Below, one piece after another: positions 25,272-33,225 of a stretch of 64,000 nt of DNA. Under the pieces are notes generated by a model. It was given only the letters and a program-made list of their open reading frames with translations. It was not told the origin of the DNA and did not search any database. Every line of letters begins with the position of its first letter. Positions within the stretch are counted from its first letter, which is position 1. This DNA comes from an uncultured Bacilli bacterium (GTDB lineage: Bacteria > Bacillota_I > Bacilli_A > RF39 > UBA660), in NCBI GenBank assembly GCA_910584165.1, contig CAJTZU010000008.1:12122-76121 (forward strand), written 5' to 3'. The translations under genes and the position numbers were made by a program.

Positions 25272-28200
25272 ATGAAAAAGACAATAACAGTTGATGGAAA
25301 TGAAGCTTGCAGTTATACTTCATATATGTTTACTGAAGTAGCAGGTATTTATCCAATTACTCCCTCTAGTCCAATGGCAGAACATTTAGATGAGTGGAGT
25401 AAAGATAGAATGAACTTATTTGGAGATCCTGTTAAAGTAGTAGAGATGCAAAGTGAGGCAGGAGCATCTGGATTTATTCATGGCTCTTTAAGAGCAGGAT
25501 GTCTTACTACTACTTTTACAGCTAGTCAAGGATTACTTTTAATGATACCAAATATGTATAAAATGGCAGGAGAAATGTTACCAGGTGTTATGCATGTAGC
25601 AGCACGTTCTTTATCAACTCATGCTTTATCTATCTTTGGAGACCATCAAGATATCTATGCATGTCGTGCGACAGGATTTGCGATGTTAGCATCTTCTTCT
25701 GTACAAGATGCAGCTTATTTAAGTGCGGTTGCGCATTTATCAGCAATCAAGGGAAGCATTCCTTTTATGCATTTCTTTGATGGATTTAGAACAAGCCATG
25801 AAATCCAAAAAATAGAAGTATTACAAGCAACTGATTATGCTGAAATGATTGATAGAGAAGCTTTAGAAAAATTCCGTAAGAAAGCTTTAAATATTGATAA
25901 TCCTGTTATTTATGGAACAGCTCAAAATGATGATATCTATTTCCAGGCAACAGAAGCACGTAATCCATACTATAATGAACTACCAGATGTAGTAGCCTCT
26001 TATATGGCTAAGATTAATGAAAAAGCAGGAACTAACTATTTGCCATTTAATTACTATGGTAATCCCCAAGCAAAAAGAGTTATTGTTGCGATGGGTTCTG
26101 TATGTGATACGATTAAAGAAACTATTGATGCTTTAAAAGAAGATATCGGTTTAGTAGAAGTACATCTTTATAGACCTTTTAGTACCAAATACTTTTTACA
26201 AGCAATTCCTAAAACAGTAGAGACTGTTGCTGTATTAGATAGAACAAAAGAACCAGGTAGTAATGGAGAACCATTATACTTAGATGTTGCAGCAATTCTA
26301 TCTAAGCGTGGTATAAAAGTAGTAGGAGGAAGATATGGATTATCTAGTAAGAATACTACTCCTAGTCAAATTTATGCGGTTTATGAAATGATGAAAGCTC
26401 CAAAAAATAACTTTACAATTGGTATTGAAGATGACGTTACAAATTTAAGTTTAGAACCAATCGAGATTCATACAAATCAAGCCAATGAATGGTTATTCTA
26501 TGGTTATGGAAGTGACGGAATGGTAAGTGCTTCTAAATCTATTATTAAAATTATTGGAGATAATACTGATAATTATGTACAAGGATATTTTCAATATGAT
26601 TCTAAGAAAAGTGGTGGAGTTACTTGTAGCCATTTAAGATTTAGTAACACACCAATTCGTTCTCCTTATTATGTTGAAAAACCAAGCGTATTAGTTGTTA
26701 CAAAAGAAAGTTATTTAAAGGATTATGATTTAGTTAATAATTTAAGAGAGAACGCTACTGTCATTATTAATAGTAGTCATAGTGATGCGGAAATCTTATC
26801 TCTTATGAAAGACTCCTTAAAAGCAAAAATTAAGAATGCTCATGCTACTTTATATGTGATTAATGCTTATGAGCTAGCTGCTAAAGTAGGACTTAAAGGA
26901 AAAATTAGTACCATTATGGAAAGTGCGATTTTAGGTACTAGTAATATTATTCCATTTGATAAAGCATTAGAGTGTATGACAAATAGTATTGTTGCTAAAT
27001 TCTCTAAAAAGGGTGAAGCAGTAGTAGAAGCTAATAAAAAAGCGATTCAAGATGCGAAAGAACATTTACGTGTACTAGAGATTCCAGATAGTAATTACGA
27101 TGATTCTCCTATGAAATATGATACTATTTTTGAAGCAATGCATTATCGTAAAGGAGACGATTTAAAAACTTCTGATTTTGTCAATCGTGCCGATGGAATA
27201 TTTGAGTGTGGTACAAGTGATTTAGAGAAACGTTATGTAAGTGATATTGCTCCTGATTGGATTAGTATGAACTGTATTAACTGTAATCAATGTTCATTCG
27301 TATGTCCTCATGGGGTTATTAGACCTTTCTTATTAAGTGAAAAAGAATATCAGGAGGCACCTATAGAAATTCAAAATAGAGCTGTAAAAGCAATTGGTAT
27401 GGATAATTATTATTATATTATCAGTGCCTCTGTTGCTGATTGTACAGGATGTGGATTATGTGTAAAAACTTGTCCTGGTAAAAAAGGAGAACCTGCTCTT
27501 ACTATGGATAAATTAGATAAGAAAGAACAAGAAATATTTGATTATTTATCTACTCATATTGAAGAGAAAAAAGAATTTAATCCATACACAGTAAAGGGAA
27601 GTCAATTTAGAGAACCTAAATTTAGATTTAGTGGAGCTTGTGCTGGATGTGGGGAAACTGCTTATATTAAATTATTAACACAATTATTTGGTAATCACTT
27701 AATCATTAGTAATGCAACAGGATGTTCTTCTATTTATGGAGCTAGTGCACCATCTATGCCATATACCATTCCTTGGGCAAGTAGTTTATTTGAAGATAAT
27801 GCTGAATATGGATATGGTATGCTAATTGCAAGTACCACATTACGTCGCCGTATTGCTTCTATCATGACAAAAAATATGGATAATGAAAATGGACCATTAT
27901 TTAAAAAATGGTTAGAAAATAGTGAAAGTTATGAAAATACAAAAGAAGTATATGATAATTTAACCGATAACTTACCACAAGAATTAAAAGATTTAAAAGA
28001 GTATATTGTTGCTCGTAATATCTGGTGTATTGGTGGTGATGGATGGGCTTATGATATTGGATTTAGTGGAATTGACCATGTGTTATCTACCCATGATAAT
28101 ATCAAGATATTAGTACTAGATAGTCAAGTATATTCTAATACTGGTGGACAATCTTCTAAAGCTAGTCCAAAAGGAGCTATCGCATCTTTTGCAGCAGCAG

Positions 28201-28652
28201 GTAAAGTCAATAATCAAAAGGATTTAGCGCGTATTGCGATGAGTTATTCTCATACTTATGTTGCCCAAGTATCTTTGGGTGCTAATCCACAACAACTAAT
28301 TAAAGCCTTTAAAGAAGCAAATGAATATAATGGACCAGCTATTATCATTGCTTATACTCCATGTATTTCTCATGGTATTAAAGGTGGTATGGAAAATAGT
28401 GTAGAGATGGAGAAATTAGCAACTCTTTGTGGTTTTTTCCCAACATTTAGATACCATCCAGAAACTGGTTTTGTATTAGATAGTAAACAAGTAGACTTCG
28501 ATAAATATGAAGAATTCTTAAATAGTCAAACTAGATTTAATATGTTGAAAGTGATTAATCCAGAAAAAGCGAATAGCTTATTAGAAGCAAATAAAGATTA
28601 TGCGATTAAAACATTTAATTATTATGAAGATTTAGCGAAAAAAGAAGATTAA
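25272..28652 (+). CDS. nifJ: pyruvate:ferredoxin (flavodoxin) oxidoreductase
   Basis: This 1126-aa single-chain enzyme oxidises pyruvate with CoA to acetyl-CoA and CO2 and reduces ferredoxin or flavodoxin. Domains in order: an N-terminal pyruvate-binding domain (YTSYMFTEVAGIYPITPSSPMAEH), the EMQSEAGA and GSLRAG loops, a central gamma domain, two 4Fe-4S clusters at about 675-740 (CINCNQCSFVCPHG and CTGCGLCVKTCPG), and the thiamine-diphosphate domain (CAGCGETAYIKL with its proximal cluster, GGDGWAYDIGFSGIDHV, SNTGGQSS). All expected Cys are present. A TATAAT at about 25213 is a likely -10. It follows the dead PFL homologue and is probably the real pyruvate-to-acetyl-CoA route. Confidence 0.97.
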   Translation: MKKTITVDGNEACSYTSYMFTEVAGIYPITPSSPMAEHLDEWSKDRMNLFGDPVKVVEMQSEAGASGFIHGSLRAGCLTTTFTASQGLLLMIPNMYKMAGEMLPGVMHVAARSLSTHALSIFGDHQDIYACRATGFAMLASSSVQDAAYLSAVAHLSAIKGSIPFMHFFDGFRTSHEIQKIEVLQATDYAEMIDREALEKFRKKALNIDNPVIYGTAQNDDIYFQATEARNPYYNELPDVVASYMAKINEKAGTNYLPFNYYGNPQAKRVIVAMGSVCDTIKETIDALKEDIGLVEVHLYRPFSTKYFLQAIPKTVETVAVLDRTKEPGSNGEPLYLDVAAILSKRGIKVVGGRYGLSSKNTTPSQIYAVYEMMKAPKNNFTIGIEDDVTNLSLEPIEIHTNQANEWLFYGYGSDGMVSASKSIIKIIGDNTDNYVQGYFQYDSKKSGGVTCSHLRFSNTPIRSPYYVEKPSVLVVTKESYLKDYDLVNNLRENATVIINSSHSDAEILSLMKDSLKAKIKNAHATLYVINAYELAAKVGLKGKISTIMESAILGTSNIIPFDKALECMTNSIVAKFSKKGEAVVEANKKAIQDAKEHLRVLEIPDSNYDDSPMKYDTIFEAMHYRKGDDLKTSDFVNRADGIFECGTSDLEKRYVSDIAPDWISMNCINCNQCSFVCPHGVIRPFLLSEKEYQEAPIEIQNRAVKAIGMDNYYYIISASVADCTGCGLCVKTCPGKKGEPALTMDKLDKKEQEIFDYLSTHIEEKKEFNPYTVKGSQFREPKFRFSGACAGCGETAYIKLLTQLFGNHLIISNATGCSSIYGASAPSMPYTIPWASSLFEDNAEYGYGMLIASTTLRRRIASIMTKNMDNENGPLFKKWLENSESYENTKEVYDNLTDNLPQELKDLKEYIVARNIWCIGGDGWAYDIGFSGIDHVLSTHDNIKILVLDSQVYSNTGGQSSKASPKGAIASFAAAGKVNNQKDLARIAMSYSHTYVAQVSLGANPQQLIKAFKEANEYNGPAIIIAYTPCISHGIKGGMENSVEMEKLATLCGFFPTFRYHPETGFVLDSKQVDFDKYEEFLNSQTRFNMLKVINPEKANSLLEANKDYAIKTFNYYEDLAKKED

Positions 28653-28664
28653 TCTTCTTTTTTT
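28641..28664 (+). terminator. rho-independent terminator of nifJ
   Basis: Perfect 10-bp palindrome AAAGAAGATT / AATCTTCTTT followed by five more T; the stop codon is in the stem. Confidence 0.85.
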
Positions 28665-28696
28665 GTATAGTAAAAATATTATTATTGTAAACAAAA

Positions 28697-28704
28697 TGTC
28701 GACA
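28697..28704. promoter_or_regulatory. 0A-box-like palindrome TGTCGACA upstream of rlmN
   Basis: TTTTGTCGACA on the minus strand matches the Spo0A box in all but the last base and is palindromic. It lies 76 bases upstream of an extended -10 element for rlmN. Confidence 0.4.
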
Positions 28705-28779
28705 AAATCTTAAAAATTTCTTAAAAAGGTTGTAATTTTAAAAAAAAGGGTAATAAAATTTTCCTTTTTTTTTAGTTTT

Positions 28780-28788
28780 TGGTATAAT
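28780..28788 (+). promoter_or_regulatory. extended -10 promoter of the rlmN-prpC-prkC-rsgA operon
   Basis: TGGTATAAT, an extended -10 without a good -35, ends 17 bases before the rlmN start codon, so a near-leaderless transcript with GTGTAGGT is expected. Confidence 0.55.
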
Positions 28789-28805
28789 AACTAATAGGTG
28801 TAGGT

Positions 28806-29828
28806 ATGAAATGTTTATATGGAATTACAATAAATGAATTAGAAAAATATTTTATGGATAAAGGGGAAGGAAAATTTAAAGCTACACAAGTATTTGAATG
28901 GTTATATAAAAAACGAATTCATTCCTTTCAAGAAATGAGAAATGTGAGAAAAAAAACAATTTCTGATTTAGAAAATGATTTTTCTATAGAACCCTTAAAA
29001 GTAGTTACAAAGAAGAATGGAAAAAATGTTTCTAAATATTTATTTGAATTAGAAGATGGAAATCGAATTGAAGCTGTTTTAATGCTTCATGATTATGGAA
29101 ATAGTCTATGTATTTCTACCCAAGTTGGTTGTAATATGGGATGCCATTTTTGTGAAAGTGGAAGATTAAAAAAAGTTCGTAATTTAGATGCTAGTGAAAT
29201 GGTTAGGCAAGTATTATGTGTAGAAGAAGATTTAAATTTACGAATTACTCATATTGTATTGATGGGAATTGGGGAACCTTTTGATAATTATAAGGAAGTT
29301 ATTTCCTTTGTAGATATTGTAAATACACCAAAGGGAATTGATATTGGTAGTAGACATATTACGATTTCTACTAGTGGAATCGTTCCAAAAATAAAAGAGT
29401 TTGCACTTTATCCAAAGCAAGTCAATTTAGCAATCTCTCTACATGCACCTAACAATGAAATAAGAAATCAGATTATGGATATCAATAAAGCATATCCAAT
29501 TGAAGAATTAATGGAAGCTGTAAGGTTTTATTTATCAAAGACAAATAGAAGAGTAACATTTGAATATATTCTATTAAAAGATGTGAATGATTCTCGAAAA
29601 AATGCCCATGAACTTGCAACTATCCTATCTGGGATTAACTGTTATGTTAATTTGATTCCTTATAATGAAACAAGTCATATTGAATATAAAAAGAGTGATT
29701 CTAAGACAATTTTAGATTTCTATGATGAGCTTAAGAAAAATGGTGTTAATGTGACAATAAGGAAAGAATTTGGTGGAAATGTAAGTGCTGCCTGTGGACA
29801 ACTTAGATCCAATTACAAGGAGGAATAA
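28806..29828 (+). CDS. rlmN: 23S rRNA (adenine2503-C2)/tRNA (adenine37-C2) methyltransferase RlmN
   Basis: This 340-aa radical-SAM methyltransferase methylates C2 of A2503 in 23S rRNA. The radical-SAM cluster motif is CNMGCHFC, followed by GIGEPFDNY, HITISTSGIVPKI and LAISLHAPN. The second, mechanistic cysteine lies near the C-terminus in SAACGQL. Length is normal. First gene of an rlmN-prpC-prkC-rsgA block with the same order as B. subtilis yloN-prpC-prkC-cpgA. Confidence 0.95.
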   Translation: MKCLYGITINELEKYFMDKGEGKFKATQVFEWLYKKRIHSFQEMRNVRKKTISDLENDFSIEPLKVVTKKNGKNVSKYLFELEDGNRIEAVLMLHDYGNSLCISTQVGCNMGCHFCESGRLKKVRNLDASEMVRQVLCVEEDLNLRITHIVLMGIGEPFDNYKEVISFVDIVNTPKGIDIGSRHITISTSGIVPKIKEFALYPKQVNLAISLHAPNNEIRNQIMDINKAYPIEELMEAVRFYLSKTNRRVTFEYILLKDVNDSRKNAHELATILSGINCYVNLIPYNETSHIEYKKSDSKTILDFYDELKKNGVNVTIRKEFGGNVSAACGQLRSNYKEE

Positions 29829-29829
29829 T

Positions 29830-30564
29830 ATGAAATATGGTTATTTAACAGATCCAGGAATGGTCAGAGAAAGAAATGAAGATAGTGTTATTATAGTTGA
29901 AAATAGTGCAGGGGAAATCCTAATGTGTGTTGCTGATGGAATGGGTGGACATAAAGATGGAGAAGTAGCTTCTAGTATTGCTATTACACATATTGGAAAG
30001 AGATTTCGTTCTATTAGTAGTGTTGGAAATAAAGAGGATGCCATTAACTGGATGCAAAGTACAGTAAGTGAGGCAAATGTTGAAATATTTAAGTATGTGG
30101 CAGCACATCCAGAAAGTGAAGGAATGGGGACAACTGTTGTTATAGCGATTTTAACACCTTCATTCTTATTATTTGGTAATATAGGAGATTCTTCAGGATA
30201 TGTAGTGAAAAATAAAAAATTACATAAGATAACAGTAGACCATACTCTTGTTAATTTGTTAGTAAAAAGTGGTGAGTTAACTGAAGAAGAAGCAAAAGAT
30301 CATCCAAGAAAAAATGTTCTTATGAAGGCATTAGGTGCCAATACAAATGTAGAAATGGACATTTTCAATGTAGAACTTGGCATTGATGGAATTATGTTAT
30401 GTAGTGATGGTTTAACGAATATGTTAGATGATACACAAATTGTAAAAGTTTTACTAGAAGAAGGAAGAATAGAGGATAAATTAAAAAAATTAATTTTTAA
30501 ATGTAATAATCGTGGAGGTAGTGATAATATTTCAGTCGCTTACCTAAGCAAGGAGGAAGGCTAG
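29830..30564 (+). CDS. prpC: PP2C-type protein phosphatase PrpC
   Basis: This 244-aa PPM/PP2C serine/threonine phosphatase reverses phosphorylation by the PASTA kinase encoded next to it. Metal-binding motifs are RERNEDS, VADGMGGHKDGEVAS, GNIGDSSGYV and LCSDGLTNML, with a final GGSDNISVAYL. The ATG at 29830 has AAGGAGG in front and sits two bases after the rlmN stop; an earlier in-frame start would overlap rlmN by 44 bases and has no site. Three bases separate it from prkC. Confidence 0.96.
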   Translation: MKYGYLTDPGMVRERNEDSVIIVENSAGEILMCVADGMGGHKDGEVASSIAITHIGKRFRSISSVGNKEDAINWMQSTVSEANVEIFKYVAAHPESEGMGTTVVIAILTPSFLLFGNIGDSSGYVVKNKKLHKITVDHTLVNLLVKSGELTEEEAKDHPRKNVLMKALGANTNVEMDIFNVELGIDGIMLCSDGLTNMLDDTQIVKVLLEEGRIEDKLKKLIFKCNNRGGSDNISVAYLSKEEG

Positions 30565-30566
30565 TT

Positions 30567-32345
30567 ATGATAATAAAGGGACAAAAAATAGATGGAAGAT
30601 ATCAAATTATTCGTACTATTGGTGAAGGTGGTATGGCTAATGTATATCTTGCTTATGATACTATTTTAGATAGAGAAGTAGCAGTAAAAGTACTTCGTGG
30701 AGATCTTGCTAGTGATGAAAAATTTGTTCATAGATTTCAAAGAGAAGCGAAGGCTGCTAGTTCTTTAAATCATCCAAATATTGTAGAAATGTACGATGTT
30801 GGAGAAGATAATGGAAATTACTTTATTGTAATGGAATATGTGGATGGAAAGACATTGAAAAGTTTAATAAAAAAGCGTGGTGGTCTATCTTTAACAGAGA
30901 CAGTAGATATCATGCTTCAATTAACAAGTGCTATTGCTTGTGCGCATGATAGTTATTTAATTCACAGAGATATTAAACCTCAAAATGTAATGATTTTAGA
31001 AGATGGAAGAGTAAAAATTACGGACTTTGGAATTGCTATTGCGATGAATAGTACAGAACTTACTCAGACAAATTCCGTAATGGGTTCTGTTCATTATTTA
31101 CCACCAGAACAAGCAAACGGTAGTGGTGCTACTATCAAAAGCGATATTTATTCTTTAGGAATTTTAATGTATGAATGTTTAACTGGAAAACTACCGTTTA
31201 AGGGTGAAAATGCAGTAGAAATAGCTATTAAACAAATGAAAGAAAAAATTCCAAGTCTTTGTGCTCAAAATGAGTTAATTCCACAGAGCATAGAGAATAT
31301 TGTTTTAAAAGCTTGTGCTAAAAATCCAAAAAATCGTTATGATTCTGTAGTAGAAATGCATGAGGATTTAAAAACAGCTTTATCTGATGAAAGAAAATCA
31401 GAAAAAAGAGTGGTATATAAATATCCAGAAAATGATTTAGAGGAAACAAAAGCACTCCCAAAATTAGACAAACTAAAAGATACTAAGGAAAAGGATATAG
31501 ACAAAGAAGAGACTGAGGAAGTGGAAGTTGTGAAGAAGAAAAAGAAAGAAGGAAAAAAATTAAAAACAGCAACTATTATAGGAATTACTATCTGTGTATT
31601 AATTGTTGTTTTGGGATTGATTGCAGTATATTTCTTATTACCTAAAAATGAAGATGTAGAACTTCCTTCCATTGCTGAAAAAAGTAGAGAAGTGGTAGAG
31701 CAAAAATTAATTAGTTTAGATCTTGAAATTGATATTGAGGAAGAGCCAAGTGATGATATTGCTGAAGGATATGTTATTGGTTATAAAGATAAAAAAGTAA
31801 ATAGTAAAGTTAAGAAAGGTTCTACTGTTACTATTATAGTTTCCTCAGGTCTTACTGGTATTGTGATAGAAGATTATAAAGGAAGACACTATAATACAGT
31901 TCAATTAGAATTAGAACAAGCAGGATTGAAAGTAGTTCTTATTCCTAAAAAAGTTTCAACAGAGCAAGAAGATTGGGAAGATGCTTTTGAAGGAATGGTT
32001 ATTGCGCAAAATAAAGACCCACAAACAAGATTAAAAGAAGGCGGAGTTATTGAACTTACTTATGCTACTTTAATTACAATCTATCCTGATTTTACAGATG
32101 GTACATGGGATAAGAAAAAAGCCCAAACATTCTGTGATGATAATAAGATTACATGTAAATTTGAAGATAAAGAAGATAGTACCCATAAAGAGGGAATTAT
32201 TATAGGACAAGGAAGACAAGAAGGTGGCGAAGTAAAAGAGGGCGTTACATTAACTCTTGAAGTAGCTAAAAAACCTTTAGAGAAACCATTAGAGCCTCCA
32301 ACAAATGATAATTCTAATACTAATGATAATGGTGAAAATGAATAA
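30567..32345 (+). CDS. prkC: PASTA-domain Ser/Thr protein kinase PrkC
   Basis: This 592-aa membrane kinase senses muropeptides or lipid II. The kinase domain (about 10-270) has GEGGMANVYLA, VAVKVL (catalytic Lys), HRDIKPQN, DFG and PPEQ. A Lys/Glu juxtamembrane stretch (about 285-330) precedes one membrane helix (about 333-355). Three PASTA-like repeats follow outside (about 360-575), starting ELPSIAEKSREVVEQKL, IVIEDYKGRHYNTVQ and IYPDFTDGTWDKKKAQ. The protein ends with an Asn/Asp-rich tail. In an operon with its phosphatase; the 3' end overlaps rsgA. Confidence 0.96.
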   Translation: MIIKGQKIDGRYQIIRTIGEGGMANVYLAYDTILDREVAVKVLRGDLASDEKFVHRFQREAKAASSLNHPNIVEMYDVGEDNGNYFIVMEYVDGKTLKSLIKKRGGLSLTETVDIMLQLTSAIACAHDSYLIHRDIKPQNVMILEDGRVKITDFGIAIAMNSTELTQTNSVMGSVHYLPPEQANGSGATIKSDIYSLGILMYECLTGKLPFKGENAVEIAIKQMKEKIPSLCAQNELIPQSIENIVLKACAKNPKNRYDSVVEMHEDLKTALSDERKSEKRVVYKYPENDLEETKALPKLDKLKDTKEKDIDKEETEEVEVVKKKKKEGKKLKTATIIGITICVLIVVLGLIAVYFLLPKNEDVELPSIAEKSREVVEQKLISLDLEIDIEEEPSDDIAEGYVIGYKDKKVNSKVKKGSTVTIIVSSGLTGIVIEDYKGRHYNTVQLELEQAGLKVVLIPKKVSTEQEDWEDAFEGMVIAQNKDPQTRLKEGGVIELTYATLITIYPDFTDGTWDKKKAQTFCDDNKITCKFEDKEDSTHKEGIIIGQGRQEGGEVKEGVTLTLEVAKKPLEKPLEPPTNDNSNTNDNGENE

Positions 32346-33174
32346 AACAGGAAGAATTATTAAACAATTAAGTAATGATTATTTTGTAGATATTGGAAAT
32401 GAAGTTGTTGTTTGTAAACCAAGGGGAAAATTTAGGAATCTAGGGATAACTCCTTTGGTAGGAGATTTTGTTACTATTGATTATGAAAATTGTTATCTAT
32501 TAGAAATAGAGAAAAGAAAGAATGAATTAATAAGACCAAGTATTGCGAATGTAACACAGGCTCTTATTGTAAATAGTGTAGAAATACCAGAATTTTCTTC
32601 TAATTTATTAGATAAATTGCTAGTAACGATAGAATATAACCATGTAAAGCCAATTATTTGTTTTACAAAACTAGATTTAGTATCCGAAAAAGTAAAAGAA
32701 GAAATCAAAAAGTATCAAGAATATTATCGCAAAATAGGATACTCTGTATACAATAATGACGACCCAAAATTAAAGGAAATTTTAAAAGATAATGTAACTG
32801 TTTTTGCGGGACAAAGTGGTGCAGGAAAAAGTACTCTTTTAAATATGTTAGATTCTAGTTTAGATTTAAAAACAGGGGAAGTCTCTCAAGCATTAGGTAG
32901 AGGTAAACATACGACTCGGCATGTAGAACTAATTCCTTTATATGGAGGGTTAGTTGCTGATACGCCTGGCTTTAGTGCATTAGATTTTAAAGATTATGAA
33001 GATACTGCTATTCGAGATGGATTCATAGAGTTTAGCCATTATAATGAATTTTGTAAGTATCGTGATTGTATGCATCAACAAGAGGAAGAATGTGGTGTAA
33101 AAGAGGCTTATAAAAGTGGTGAAATTTTACCTAGTCGTTATGAAAATTATTTAAAGTTTTTAGAAAAAAGATAG
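32338..33174 (+). CDS. rsgA: ribosome small-subunit-dependent GTPase RsgA
   Basis: This 278-aa circularly permuted GTPase helps 30S subunit maturation. An N-terminal OB fold is followed by the permuted G motifs: TKLDL (G4), GQSGAGKSTLLNML (G1), DTPGF (G3), then the zinc site (CKYRDCMH and CGV). The start at 32338 uses GGTGAAA and overlaps prkC by eight bases; further-upstream starts have no site. Downstream of prkC as in Bacillus. Confidence 0.96.
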   Translation: MNKTGRIIKQLSNDYFVDIGNEVVVCKPRGKFRNLGITPLVGDFVTIDYENCYLLEIEKRKNELIRPSIANVTQALIVNSVEIPEFSSNLLDKLLVTIEYNHVKPIICFTKLDLVSEKVKEEIKKYQEYYRKIGYSVYNNDDPKLKEILKDNVTVFAGQSGAGKSTLLNMLDSSLDLKTGEVSQALGRGKHTTRHVELIPLYGGLVADTPGFSALDFKDYEDTAIRDGFIEFSHYNEFCKYRDCMHQQEEECGVKEAYKSGEILPSRYENYLKFLEKR

Positions 33175-33192
33175 AAATATTTCTATCTTTTT
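33165..33192 (+). terminator. rho-independent terminator after rsgA
   Basis: A 14-bp perfect palindrome AAAAAGATAGAAAT / ATTTCTATCTTTTT with no unpaired loop beyond the turn. It separates rsgA from the next gene. Confidence 0.85.
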
Positions 33193-33225
33193 ATAATGGA
33201 TTCTTGTATACTTATAGTAGGTGGT

